NCBI RefSeq assembly: GCF_007676705.1
Contig: NZ_VEBF01000009.1
Coordinates: 1-64,000, forward strand
Length of the DNA stretch: 64,000 nt
DNA from: Paenibacillus xylanexedens
Lineage (GTDB): Bacteria; Bacillota; Bacilli; Paenibacillales; Paenibacillaceae
Reading direction: 5' to 3'
Shown in pieces: positions 53,198 through 62,271 of the stretch. The notes beneath the pieces were generated by a model that made no database searches, was not told where the DNA came from, and saw nothing but the letters and a program-made list of their open reading frames with translations. How positions within the stretch are numbered: position 1 is the first letter of the stretch; every line of letters begins with the position of its first letter. The position numbers and the translations under genes were made by a program.

Positions 53198-53983
53198 ATG
53201 AAGAAGCCGGGTGTACTCATCATCAGTCACGGTTCTCAGGAGCAGACCTGGGTGGAATCCGTCGATGACGCGATCTCCCGGTTGAATCTGCCAAGTCCGT
53301 TGCCGGTTGAAGCGGGATTTCTTGAACTTGTGGAAGGACGCCTGATCCAGGACGGTATCGACCGACTGGAAGCGCAAGGCGTAACGGATATTTTGGTTGT
53401 ACCTCTGTTCGTTTCGTCCGGTAGTACACATGTGGATGAAATTGAATTTGCGATTGGTGCGAAGGAAGCACCGGAACGGGAAACAGATCTTGAACCATTT
53501 GACGTGAAGGCTCGGGTTCACTTTGGTTATCCAGTGGATAACGATCCGGATATCGCCGTGATGGTGTGGGATAAGGTCAAGTCACTCTCGCAGCAGCCTG
53601 AGCAGGAGACGATTCTGCTGGTTGGGCACGGAAGTATTCATGATGGATTCCGCGAGCGTTGGGAAGCCGGGATTTCTTCCCTGGCACAGCGTGTACAGGA
53701 AGTGAGCAGTGTGGCTCATACCGATTATGCGTTGCTTAATCCAGAGAGCGTGCACGACAAAGTGAAGTATTGGAGCGAAGAGCGGGGGAACCGAGTCATT
53801 GTGGCGCCGCTGTTTTTGAGTGCCGGTTACTTCACAAGGAACGTAATTCCGGATCGGCTGCAGGAACTGGACTATGTGTACAGCGGTGAGACGCTGTTGC
53901 CCCATCCATTGCTTGGGCAGTGGCTGGAGCGCCAGATCCAGATTTTGCTGGAGAGATGTAATGAGGTTAAAGCTTCTTCTTGA
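53198..53983 (+). CDS. CbiX/SirB-like sirohydrochlorin chelatase
   Basis: A 261-residue protein with two CbiX half-domains: VLIISHGSQEQTW in the first and LLVGHGSIHDGFRERW in the second, each with a metal-binding His. VVPLFVSSGSTH and VAPLFLSAGYFT are matched strands. The family inserts iron, cobalt or nickel into tetrapyrroles. No siroheme or cobalamin genes are nearby, so its metal is open. It starts two bases after yerC and is co-transcribed. Confidence 0.87.
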   Translation: MKKPGVLIISHGSQEQTWVESVDDAISRLNLPSPLPVEAGFLELVEGRLIQDGIDRLEAQGVTDILVVPLFVSSGSTHVDEIEFAIGAKEAPERETDLEPFDVKARVHFGYPVDNDPDIAVMVWDKVKSLSQQPEQETILLVGHGSIHDGFRERWEAGISSLAQRVQEVSSVAHTDYALLNPESVHDKVKYWSEERGNRVIVAPLFLSAGYFTRNVIPDRLQELDYVYSGETLLPHPLLGQWLERQIQILLERCNEVKASS

Positions 53984-54069
53984 AGTGACCGCTTTGGCAT
54001 AGGTGTGTAAATACCGCTCACAGTAATGTCGTCTGTACATCTAAACACTATAGCTTCATTAACAATCAA

Positions 54070-54099
54070 ACCACGTCCTGAGGACGTGGTTTTTATTTG
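54070..54099 (+). terminator. Rho-independent terminator
   Basis: ACCACGTCC pairs perfectly with GGACGTGGT around TGA and is followed by TTTTATTTG. Confidence 0.93.
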
Positions 54100-54125
54100 T
54101 TGTATATCACTCGAACGGGGCTAGG

Positions 54126-54695
54126 TTATCCATTAATGGGTGCGTGCAAATGTAGATGTAGCTCCAGTAAACTTATTAATTGGTCAACGATCTCCTCGGC
54201 CGGATAAGGCATGGAATTCATAATCCACCACTCCAGAAGACCGACTGCAGCGGAAGCAAGAAACTGTATGGTGATCTCTTTTTTCATACCTTCTTGGATG
54301 CCACAGGCATCCATTTGTTCCTCCACTCCCTGGACCAACAATGTCATCAACTTACTACGGAATGCCGGAATACCTTTTTTGGTTAGAAGTGTGGTATAGG
54401 TAGTGGCATGCTGTTCCAGATAACGGAAGGTTCGAAGCAACGCATCCTTGGCCGTAACGGGTGTTGTAGTAGAGCTTTCGATCATACAGGCATCCAACAA
54501 CTGCTGCAAATAGGTCTCAATGCATTGATCCAACAGGTCGAACTTGTCAGCGTAATGCAAATAGATTGTTCCTCGGTTTACATTAGCCCGATCAGCAATA
54601 TCGTTTATCGTAATTTGCTCAAAATCCTGTTCCTCCAATAACCCCACAAAAGCTTCGATTATCGCCTTTCGTGTCTTGAGTACTCGTCTGTCCAT
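54126..54695 (-). CDS. TetR family transcriptional repressor
   Basis: A 189-residue TetR regulator with the N-terminal helix-turn-helix (FEQITINDIADRANVNRGTIY at about 31, followed by LHYADKFDLL). The ligand domain is about 130 residues. ATG at 54695 has AGGAGG just upstream. It is divergent from the reductase-like gene, and matching inverted repeats lie between them, so it probably represses that gene and itself. Confidence 0.92.
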   Translation of the reverse strand: MDRRVLKTRKAIIEAFVGLLEEQDFEQITINDIADRANVNRGTIYLHYADKFDLLDQCIETYLQQLLDACMIESSTTTPVTAKDALLRTFRYLEQHATTYTTLLTKKGIPAFRSKLMTLLVQGVEEQMDACGIQEGMKKEITIQFLASAAVGLLEWWIMNSMPYPAEEIVDQLISLLELHLHLHAPING

Positions 54696-54735
54696 GGCCC
54701 CTCCTATGATGGTTTTCAACAATAAGGATTCATTC

Positions 54736-54843
54736 GTTGATTATTCAACAAAAACGGATATTTTAACGATTGAAGCACAGTAGGCGCTTTGTTACTCTTA
54801 TTTTATCAACAAATGTTCATAAAGCAACGAATATTGATAAAAT
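54736..54843. promoter_or_regulatory. TetR-type operator region between divergent genes
   Basis: Three inverted repeats lie here. GTTGATTATTCAAC is at 54736-54749. TTTATCAACA with TGTTCATAAA forms a 22-bp near-perfect palindrome at 54802-54823. ATTTTATCAA (54800) with TTGATAAAAT (54834) forms a wider one. The GTTGA/TCAAC half-site is shared. Confidence 0.6.
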
Positions 54844-54863
54844 ATGAAATAGAGGGATAACCA

Positions 54864-55790
54864 ATGAAGATATTAGTGTATGGCGCGGGTGTTTTGGGTA
54901 CTCAACTGGCACAAGTTCTGGTGCGTGGTGGCAATGATGTCACTATTCTGGCTAGAGGGAAGCGGGCAGAGGAGCTGGAGAAGGATGGAATCGTCATCCG
55001 GCATATTTTTCAATTCAAAACGACAGTTGATCAGGTTCGGGTAGCCAGAACGTTGGAAGTGGATGACCAATATGATCTTATTTTTGTTGTCATGAAATAT
55101 AATGATTTTCCTTCTGTGTTACCTATTCTGGCAGACAACCAGAGCAGCAATATTGTAATTGTGGGAAACAACGCAGATGCGCGAAGCATGCAAAACTTTT
55201 TGGAGGAAAACAGCAGGGTAGCAAAACAGGTGGCGTTCGGTTTCCATGTGAGTGGAGGGAGACGGGAAAAGGATCGTATGTTATCCATCGGTGCTGGAAG
55301 CGGACAAATGGTGATCGGCAGTCTGGATGGTGATATAGGCTTTAAACCTTTGCTGGATCAAGCTTTTCAATATGTGAAATACAAGTTGAATGTTCTGAGC
55401 GATATTGATGCCTGGCTGAAAAGCCATATCATCCCCATTCTGATGCTTAATGCGGTGAGCTTTAATGAGGAGCGTGAGTTGATCAAGTTGGACGGGAACA
55501 GAAAGCAAATCCAACATATGATTGGGGCGATGGATGAAGGCTTTAGTGTTCTTGAAGCTATGGGCATAACGATTATACCGGAGATTCAGGCTAAAATGAT
55601 TCGCAAGCATCAACGGATGTTGCTCCTTCTGTTGAAGATCTATAGTGTGCTTCCAATTCATAAGCTGATTGCGGGTTCTTTTGGAGAGATTGAGGCGTTA
55701 AATAATGCATTTAACGATTGGAAAAAGACAACAGGCATCCGGACTCCCCATTGGGACGTGCTGAAAAGAGATTATACTATCCTTAAATGA
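54864..55790 (+). CDS. Ketopantoate-reductase-like oxidoreductase (ApbA/PanE fold)
   Basis: A 308-residue NADPH-binding protein. It opens MKILVYGAGVLGTQLAQVLV (Rossmann fold), has VVMKYNDFPSVL, a conserved Lys-Asn region and a helical C-terminal domain. The ketopantoate substrate motif is weak, and the C-terminus is not classic PanE, so a different 2-oxoacid or a related substrate is likely. It is controlled by the divergent TetR gene, a pattern typical for detoxification rather than vitamin synthesis. Confidence 0.85.
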   Translation: MKILVYGAGVLGTQLAQVLVRGGNDVTILARGKRAEELEKDGIVIRHIFQFKTTVDQVRVARTLEVDDQYDLIFVVMKYNDFPSVLPILADNQSSNIVIVGNNADARSMQNFLEENSRVAKQVAFGFHVSGGRREKDRMLSIGAGSGQMVIGSLDGDIGFKPLLDQAFQYVKYKLNVLSDIDAWLKSHIIPILMLNAVSFNEERELIKLDGNRKQIQHMIGAMDEGFSVLEAMGITIIPEIQAKMIRKHQRMLLLLLKIYSVLPIHKLIAGSFGEIEALNNAFNDWKKTTGIRTPHWDVLKRDYTILK

Positions 55791-55861
55791 AGTGTTGCTC
55801 ATTCCCTGCATACCGACTACAATAAAACCAACTAATAAAATGGGGATAAGGAGATATACAG

Positions 55862-56278
55862 ATGCGGGAAGTGCCCATGCGCTATGTGAAAGCAAATCAG
55901 GTCGGTATTGTATTGTTTGTTTTACTCTCGTTTGTGTTTAATCCAATTGTAGTTCTGGGAGCGCTGTGGAGCATTCAGGTGGTTGGTCTGGCTTCCAGTG
56001 GCAAGCTTAATCTGTTTGTGCAAATTGGGAAAGCTGTGTTGACTGGTGAAGGTACAGAGACGCAGGCGGTGGAGCTGCAGCGATTCAACAATGTTCTGGC
56101 CGTGCTCTTCCTGTCTCTGGCACTCATCTCGTTCTCACTCGGCTGGGTGGCTGCAGGTTATGTGTTCTCTGTAATGCTTCTCGCGGCCGCAAGTGCGGCC
56201 CTGCTGGGGTATTGTGTGGGCTGCACCGTGTATTTCTGGTACAAACAGCTGCGTGCAGGCAGAAAAATCGGATTTTGA
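55862..56278 (+). CDS. DUF4395-like membrane protein
   Basis: A 138-residue protein with four hydrophobic helices, MREVPMRYVKANQVGIVLFV at the start, NPIVVLGALWSIQVVGL next, and GTETQAVELQRFNNVLAVLF before the third helix. This resembles DUF4395, of unknown function. ATG at 55862 follows AAGGAGATATACAG. The gene may be read from the reductase gene 71 bp upstream. Confidence 0.7.
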   Translation: MREVPMRYVKANQVGIVLFVLLSFVFNPIVVLGALWSIQVVGLASSGKLNLFVQIGKAVLTGEGTETQAVELQRFNNVLAVLFLSLALISFSLGWVAAGYVFSVMLLAAASAALLGYCVGCTVYFWYKQLRAGRKIGF

Positions 56279-56419
56279 GGTTGGCTGAAGAGCGATACGA
56301 TGATAGACAACCTATTCTTTGAGTAAGGATAAAGACGAGTCATGTTCCGAGAAGCTTTCTTGCGGCAAGCTTTTAGCTGGACCTATATGGTGATCGGGAT
56401 ACGATCGCATTATAATGAA

Positions 56420-56464
56420 ATTCCCCTCAAGTGAACTGTTCACTCGAAGGGGATTTTCTTTTTT
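56420..56464 (+). terminator. Rho-independent terminator between convergent genes
   Basis: TCCCCTC with AAGGGGA and AGTGAA with TTCACT form a long stem; TTTTCTTTTTTT follows on the plus strand. The minus strand is less T-rich. Confidence 0.85.
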
Positions 56465-57180
56465 TATCTAAACCAGGCTTTGTTCAGATTGTTCGTGAAA
56501 TTGTTATCGTTCATAGGCACGTTGGCACTGCCAAAGTCCGTGGTGTTGAGCGCATTACGGGCTGCAGGAGTCAGATCGTCCCATCCGATTAAAGGCTGAG
56601 TTCCGCCAACAGCGCTGGTAACGCCAAGCTCATGGTTCAGCGGCCAGGTACTATTATAGGAAATCAACGGATTGTTGTCTTGAGTATTGGTATTGCTCGG
56701 TGTGACCTTTGTGAACTGGCCGTGACCGGAGTAAGCAATGGAAAGGATTTGAGGATTGGCCGCTGCCGGATTATCGACCCACACAACGATTCCTTCCCAA
56801 TCATGACGATGGCCGAGTCCAGTGGAAGGGGAGTCTTTGGGAAAATACCACGAATACATAATGGCCCATACCCCATTGTGCCATGCGGAACGGGAGTAGA
56901 TCTGTCCTGTACTTGTGCTACAGTTTCCATTGGATGACCCGGAAGTATTCAAGCCAGCACTGGTATTACCCTGTTGATCCACTGCGGGGAAAGGCACGCA
57001 TCCATGATAGACTTTTAGAAAAGGCTGAAAACGCTTGGCTGCTTGTTGTGTTACGGTGACAGGCGTAACTTCTTGGAATCCGACAACCTGATCATGATTA
57101 ATTTCTGCCGCTTCAATAATGGTGACCCAAGGAATACAGGCCATAAGCGAAACCATGAGCGTTAACACGAATTTTTTCAT
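56464..57180 (-). CDS. Nep1-like protein (NPP1/NLP necrosis-inducing family), secreted
   Basis: A 238-residue secreted protein with a signal peptide (KKFVLTLMVSLMACIPWVTI) and the NLP fold. The diagnostic heptapeptide GHRHDWE stands at 123-129, with the metal-binding His and Asp. Two cysteines (HGCVPFP; NGNCSTS) suit the type 1 disulfide. In other organisms these proteins bind plant sphingolipids and lyse eudicot cells. Activity here is not proven. ATG at 57180 follows AAGGAG; an upstream in-frame start has no ribosome site. Confidence 0.93.
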   Translation of the reverse strand: MKKFVLTLMVSLMACIPWVTIIEAAEINHDQVVGFQEVTPVTVTQQAAKRFQPFLKVYHGCVPFPAVDQQGNTSAGLNTSGSSNGNCSTSTGQIYSRSAWHNGVWAIMYSWYFPKDSPSTGLGHRHDWEGIVVWVDNPAAANPQILSIAYSGHGQFTKVTPSNTNTQDNNPLISYNSTWPLNHELGVTSAVGGTQPLIGWDDLTPAARNALNTTDFGSANVPMNDNNFTNNLNKAWFR

Positions 57181-57252
57181 TTTCAGTTCTCCTTCACGGG
57201 TATGATGTGGTAAGTGGTTGACGTGCACTAAGACTATATAGGAAAAAGATGT

Positions 57253-57297
57253 ATTATATCTATCCTTTGATACTAAGATTTGTAAATTAGTATCAAA
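57253..57297 (-). promoter_or_regulatory. Inverted repeat and -10 in the promoter region of the NLP gene
   Basis: TTTGATACTAA (57266-57276) and TTAGTATCAAA (57287-57297) are a perfect 11-bp inverted repeat with a 10-base gap. A minus-strand TATAAT lies at 57253-57258. The repeat may be a repressor operator or an RNA hairpin. The remaining spacer to 57695 is AT-rich with nothing else recognised. Confidence 0.55.
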
Positions 57298-57695
57298 TAT
57301 ATGTCCTGCTAGATATGAAGTGTTGAAGACTAATTCTTGTTCAAGCGGGCAGAATGGATGACTAATGAGATGATTTTACAAAAATTCCAGTGGGACAGAT
57401 TCAAGATCGTTGCGAGAGGTTATTGGGTAGTGAATTGTTTAGTGGATACGGATATGAAAAAATATACTTATATATTACAGGCTAGGACATCTTTACATTT
57501 GATGATATGATAGGAGATAAAGGCTTTGGAATGAGACGGAATTCCTGATGCATAGATATAGGTAAGACGAAAGATTCGAGCAGAATTAACGGAAGATCAT
57601 TATGGTGTAAAAATATGCCCTTCTGTGGACTCGTGCAACGTAAGATTATGAGGTCGTTCAGACTCATGGATAATGTGGAATAGGTGGCGTATGAG

Positions 57696-58577
57696 ATGAA
57701 AAAAGCTCGCTTAATATATAATCCGACCTCAGGCCGGGAAGAAATGAAGAAACGTCTGGCTGATATTTTGCAGCGTTTGGATCAAGGTGGTATTGAAGCT
57801 TCATGTCACGCAACAACGGGTGAAGGTGACGCAACCCGGGAAGCTGAACTCGCGATTGAGCGGGGGTATGACATGATTATTGCTGCTGGCGGCGATGGCA
57901 CGTTGTATGAGGTCATTAACGGTATGGCCGAGCGGGAGAATCGTCCTCCGTTGGGTGTGTTTCCTCTGGGAACGACGAATGATTTTGCACGTGCACTCGG
58001 CATTCCGAGACAGTGGGAAGATTACGTGGATCTGGTCATTAACCAGCAGCTTCGTCCGCTCGATCTGGGCAAAGCGAATGATAAATATTTTATCAACATC
58101 GCCGGTGGCGGATCATTGACTGAACTGACCTATGAAGTACCGAGTCGTCTGAAAACGATGATTGGGCAACTGGCCTATTATATGAAGGGTATTGAGAAAA
58201 TGGCGAGCCTGTCTCCTCAGGAGCTGATTATTCGCGCCGATGGTCAGGAAGAAATTCATGATGAATTCATGTTATTCCTCATCGCCAATACCAACTCGGT
58301 CGGGGGCTTCGAGAAGCTGGCTCCAGGTGCAACCATTGATGATGGTCTGTTCGATGTGATCGGTGTCCGCAAATGTAATTTGGCTGACATGATCCGCCTC
58401 GTAACGCTCGCGCTGCGTGGGGAACATCTGAACGACAAGAAAGTGGTTCATTTCCAGACGAGTCATATGGAAGTCACGTCACCGGGTTATGTGCAGCTGA
58501 ACCTCGATGGAGAACTGGGTGGCACGCTGCCAGCTACGTTTACAAATTTGCGTCATCATTTGATGCTGTATCGTTAA
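57696..58577 (+). CDS. dgkB: Diacylglycerol kinase (DgkB-like)
   Basis: A 293-residue soluble lipid kinase that recycles diacylglycerol to phosphatidic acid. The catalytic-domain motifs are ARLIYNPTSGREEM, AAGGDGTLYEVINGM and FPLGTTNDFARALG. The C-terminal domain ends LNLDGELGGTLPATFTN, typical of the DgkB group. ATG at 57696 has AGGTGG nine bases before it; an in-frame GTG at 57684 overlaps that site. The methyltransferase gene follows after 28 bp. Confidence 0.93.
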   Translation: MKKARLIYNPTSGREEMKKRLADILQRLDQGGIEASCHATTGEGDATREAELAIERGYDMIIAAGGDGTLYEVINGMAERENRPPLGVFPLGTTNDFARALGIPRQWEDYVDLVINQQLRPLDLGKANDKYFINIAGGGSLTELTYEVPSRLKTMIGQLAYYMKGIEKMASLSPQELIIRADGQEEIHDEFMLFLIANTNSVGGFEKLAPGATIDDGLFDVIGVRKCNLADMIRLVTLALRGEHLNDKKVVHFQTSHMEVTSPGYVQLNLDGELGGTLPATFTNLRHHLMLYR

Positions 58578-58605
58578 ATACTAAAAAGAAAGAAGTGAAT
58601 GTACG

Positions 58606-60207
58606 TTGTCTAATACGAACCGCAGCGGTCGTGGAAAAAACCGCCGGAATTCGGCTGCCTCTCAGGCGCAAGGGAACGCTTCAGCGTCCCGTCAGCCAAG
58701 TCAATCATCTCGTCCATCTACACGTCAGCAGGGAAAAGAGGTGCGGCCACAAGGCGCATCTCTTTCTGCCGTTCGTCCAAAGGGGAGAACGCGTGAATCT
58801 GCACCAATCGAAGGACTGCCTGTCAGCAAAAATGAAGAAACCGTCATCGACATCATTGGTATGAACCATGACGGTGAGGGAGTAGGCCGTGCGAATGGAT
58901 ACACGCTCTTCGTGCAGGGTGCGCTTCCAGGTGAAACCGTGCGCGTGCGCGTAATGAAAACCAAGAAGCAGTATGGCTACGCCAAGTTACTGGAGATCGT
59001 GAAAGCAAGCCCGGATCGTGTGTCCGCACCTTGCCCGATCTACGATCAATGCGGCGGCTGCCAGATCCAGCATATGAGTTACGCTGGTCAGCTTGCGTGG
59101 AAACGCCAGCTGGTGGTGGATAATCTACAGCGAATCGGCAAGCTGAACGTGATGGTGGAGGATATGGAAGGCACGGAGCAGGGCATTCGCGTCCTTCCTA
59201 CGATGGGCATGGACGAGCCATGGCGCTATCGGAACAAGGCACAGGTGCCAATCGGCGTAACCGAAGGCGGCTTAGTAGGTGGTTTTTACGCTAAAGGAAG
59301 TCATCGGATCATTGATATGGAGACTTGTCTCATTCAGCATGAGCATAATGACGAAGTGGTTGCGAAGGTTAAGGAGATCGGCAATCATTTTGGAATCAGC
59401 ACATATAACGAAGAGACAGGTCGCGGTCTGTTGCGCCATGTGGTCGTGAAGAAGGCATTCCGTACAGGCGAGATGATGCTCGTACTGGTTACGAATGGTC
59501 GAGACATTCCGTACAAGGACGAATGGATTGGCAGTATCCGTGAAGCGATTCCGCATGTGGCGAGTATCTGCCAGAACGTGAACAAGAAGCAGACCAACGT
59601 CATCTTTGGCGATGAGACCCGCGTCCTGTGGGGCCGTGATGTAATCTATGATTATATCGGTGATGTGCAGTTTGCCATCTCTGCGCGTTCGTTCTATCAG
59701 GTGAATCCGGTACAGACGGAAGTACTTTATGGGAAGACAGTAGAGTACGCAGGATTGAGCGGCAAAGAGACGGTAATTGATGCCTATTGCGGCATCGGGA
59801 CGATCTCTCTTTTCCTCGCGCAACATGCGGATCAGGTGTACGGGGTAGAGATAGTGCCTGAAGCCATCGAAGATGCTCGCAGCAATGCGCTCTTGAACGA
59901 AATACGTAACGTGAAGTTCGAAGTTGGTGCCTCAGAGGACGTTATTCCACGCTGGAAAGAACAAGGCATCGAAGCAGATGTGATCGTTGTCGATCCGCCG
60001 CGGAAGGGCTGCGATCCACGTTTGCTGGAAACGATCTTGGAGATGAAGCCGGAGCGCGTGGTGTACGTGAGCTGTAATCCGAGCACGCTGGCACGTGATC
60101 TGCGTGTTCTGGAGGATGGCGGATATCAGACGGTTGAGGTAACGCCAGTGGACATGTTCCCACATACGGTGCATGTGGAGTCGGTTGCAATGTTGGTGAG
60201 AAGCTAA
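58606..60207 (+). CDS. rlmCD: 23S rRNA uracil-5-methyltransferase (RlmCD/RumA family)
   Basis: A 533-residue class I methyltransferase. A low-complexity, Arg/Ser/Gln-rich N-terminal tail of about 60 residues precedes the TRAM domain. A [4Fe-4S] cluster region follows (CPIYDQCGGCQIQH). The SAM site is DAYCGIGTISLFLAQ and the nucleophile is Cys490 in YVSCNPSTLARDL. It methylates U747 and/or U1939 in 23S rRNA (B. subtilis RlmCD does both). The TTG at 58606 has only a weak GAAGTGA site. It may be translated in coupling with dgkB. Confidence 0.9.
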   Translation: MSNTNRSGRGKNRRNSAASQAQGNASASRQPSQSSRPSTRQQGKEVRPQGASLSAVRPKGRTRESAPIEGLPVSKNEETVIDIIGMNHDGEGVGRANGYTLFVQGALPGETVRVRVMKTKKQYGYAKLLEIVKASPDRVSAPCPIYDQCGGCQIQHMSYAGQLAWKRQLVVDNLQRIGKLNVMVEDMEGTEQGIRVLPTMGMDEPWRYRNKAQVPIGVTEGGLVGGFYAKGSHRIIDMETCLIQHEHNDEVVAKVKEIGNHFGISTYNEETGRGLLRHVVVKKAFRTGEMMLVLVTNGRDIPYKDEWIGSIREAIPHVASICQNVNKKQTNVIFGDETRVLWGRDVIYDYIGDVQFAISARSFYQVNPVQTEVLYGKTVEYAGLSGKETVIDAYCGIGTISLFLAQHADQVYGVEIVPEAIEDARSNALLNEIRNVKFEVGASEDVIPRWKEQGIEADVIVVDPPRKGCDPRLLETILEMKPERVVYVSCNPSTLARDLRVLEDGGYQTVEVTPVDMFPHTVHVESVAMLVRS

Positions 60208-60218
60208 ACATAAACATA

Positions 60219-60258
60219 AGGGGTTCGAGAATTTATACATGATTCTCGAACCCCTTCT
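60219..60258 (+). terminator. Rho-independent terminator after the methyltransferase
   Basis: AGGGGTTCGAGAAT pairs perfectly with ATTCTCGAACCCCT and is followed by TCTTG. Confidence 0.92.
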
Positions 60259-60316
60259 TGTCTTTGTTTCAATCTGTGGCCTACAAACAGATCATACAGA
60301 TGTATTAGCGAAAATA

Positions 60317-60356
60317 GTAAAGAGGAGCATTTTCGCTCCTCTTTACTTTATTAACT
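60317..60356. terminator. Bidirectional Rho-independent terminator
   Basis: AAAGAGGAGC pairs with GCTCCTCTTT around ATTTTC, with AT-rich tails on both strands. It serves the minus-strand leucine-rich-repeat gene. Confidence 0.85.
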
Positions 60357-60393
60357 ACAGTAGTCTAAAACTCCCCATCATCCCAGGCGGTAA

Positions 60394-62271
60394 TTAATAT
60401 ACGTGCACACCCGTACCAACCACGGATTTGTTATGTACGGCATTGCCGGATAGATATACCTTTTGCAGATTAGACAGCTGGCTTAGGGTCTCTATATTGG
60501 AAATGGCGTTGTTCTCAAGATGAAGCTCTTCTATGGCCTGCCAGTTACTCATAAATTCGAGAGAAGCCAAATTGCTGTCTTGCAGAGTGAAGGAACGTAG
60601 AGCGGACATGTTGGCAAAGTAAGGCATCATTTGGTCAACTTCAGCGACCGAGGTGTTGTTTATGCTGAAATATGGCTCCTCTAAGGTCAAATGTTCAAGC
60701 ACGCTGTTCGTTGCGGCACCCTTTTGTTCAAAATCCAGCCTGCATTCGGAGCACACCAGAGATTTCACCTGCTTCAAACGAAATAAGGCATCGCTTTCCT
60801 TGAACAGTGACGAGTCGTAAATGTTTAAGGTCTCTAGGCGGGATAAGCCGTCCAGGGCGACAAGATGGGTTATTTCACTGATCTCCCAGATGGAAAGCTG
60901 CTTCAGCTTCGGAAATTTCCCCAACGCCGCCAAATTTAACTCTCCGCTTCCGCCACGGAGCGTCAGGCTGGTTGCAGCGGGCGCCTTCAGGCCTGGGAGA
61001 AAGGAGGTCGGTATTTCCACCTGCACTACATTAGGCAAGGTCAGTGCTTCTGCCTCCTCGTAGTAACCGGACAACGTTAAATCCCGCAAAGAGGGCAGAC
61101 TGTTTATGGCCTTTACCGAGCCAAGCTGACTTAGAGAAGCCAGGCGTAGTGTAGTAATGGAGTTTTTACCGGCCAAGCGCTCCAGACTGGAAAAGTTTAC
61201 ATTTTCAATATCTAGCGTTTGTAGAGCAGGCATATTTTGCACAAAGTCGATGGACTTTACATTCGATAAATAGGACAACTTAAGCTCCTGAAGCTGGGTT
61301 AAGGCATACAGCGGCTGTAGGTCTGTGGCTTCACTGTAATGAATGGACAAGGATGACAGCCCGGTCATGGACGACAACCATCCCAGTTCATTGACATAGG
61401 TGAGCGACAAGGACTTGAGCGGTAGCTTGTTCAATAGATAAAAATCTGTTACGGACTCATCCACATAGGTAATGGATAAAGAACTCAGATTAGGAAATTC
61501 CAGCAGCATGGCCAATTCCTCATTGCTGCGAAGCTGGGTGGAAAGTTCCGTAATTTTAGACTTGTCGCCAAAGTAGCCCGAAAATGTACTAAAGGATTCG
61601 TTAAAAGCGCCTCCATAACTTTTTAATCCGGGCATATGGGCAAAAGTGGTTTGGTCCGTCTGGGAGATTTCATAGTTATTCGTCAGGTCCAATGCCGTCA
61701 GTCCCTTAAAAGCTTCAAAATCTCGCTGATCGATCTTCTGGGTATTCAGTTTCTTGTCCTGAGTAATATAAGTGATCTTCTCGGCCTGTTCATCGCTGAA
61801 GGGATCGGAGAGGCTATATGTAAACTTCCACTGATCATTCTCCGAATGCTCTACGGTTAAATAGCGCAGACGAGCCAATTCCTCCTCTGTCGGCAAGGCA
61901 GATCCTTTATCGAAGATATCTCGCAAAAATGAGAGCAGTACCTCGCTTTCGGGCATCTTTCGCACAGACAGATTGGCTTCTGTTTTTGGATGAGTGGAGC
62001 TGACGCTGTAATAAAAATAAGTACCGATGGCGCCTGATATGACGAGCAGCAGGATCAATACCAGCCTTAGGGGGATGGAGACGGAGACGGACGGCTTCGG
62101 CGTAGCCTCAGGAACTGTCCCGTGGTAATGATTAATGGTCTGATCCACATAGTAGACATGATTTTGTTTCAATAAAAGCTCTGTTTCACAATAGGGACAC
62201 TTTAAAACTTCATCCTCCTTGTATTCAATTCTTCCGTTGCAATTGGGACAGTTTAACGGAATAAATGCCAC
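60394..62271 (-). CDS. Zinc-ribbon, single-pass, leucine-rich-repeat protein
   Basis: A 625-residue protein with an unusual build. Residues 8-28 form a zinc ribbon (CPNC...CPYC). A membrane helix lies at about 66-88 (IPLRLVLILLLVISGAIGTY). Then come about 100 residues of unknown fold and some 17 leucine-rich repeats (NLSSLSITYVDES; LQELKLSYLSNVKSIDFV; LENNAISNIETLSQLSNLQ). The topology suggests a cytoplasmic zinc ribbon and an extracellular repeat domain. The start is GTG at 62271, 6 bases after GGAGGAG. A role in recognition at the cell surface is a guess. Confidence 0.85.
   Translation of the reverse strand: MAFIPLNCPNCNGRIEYKEDEVLKCPYCETELLLKQNHVYYVDQTINHYHGTVPEATPKPSVSVSIPLRLVLILLLVISGAIGTYFYYSVSSTHPKTEANLSVRKMPESEVLLSFLRDIFDKGSALPTEEELARLRYLTVEHSENDQWKFTYSLSDPFSDEQAEKITYITQDKKLNTQKIDQRDFEAFKGLTALDLTNNYEISQTDQTTFAHMPGLKSYGGAFNESFSTFSGYFGDKSKITELSTQLRSNEELAMLLEFPNLSSLSITYVDESVTDFYLLNKLPLKSLSLTYVNELGWLSSMTGLSSLSIHYSEATDLQPLYALTQLQELKLSYLSNVKSIDFVQNMPALQTLDIENVNFSSLERLAGKNSITTLRLASLSQLGSVKAINSLPSLRDLTLSGYYEEAEALTLPNVVQVEIPTSFLPGLKAPAATSLTLRGGSGELNLAALGKFPKLKQLSIWEISEITHLVALDGLSRLETLNIYDSSLFKESDALFRLKQVKSLVCSECRLDFEQKGAATNSVLEHLTLEEPYFSINNTSVAEVDQMMPYFANMSALRSFTLQDSNLASLEFMSNWQAIEELHLENNAISNIETLSQLSNLQKVYLSGNAVHNKSVVGTGVHVY

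Noticed and set aside
56341..56435. A 30-codon frame starting ATGTTCCGAG
   Set aside because: It has no ribosome site and runs into the terminator at 56420.
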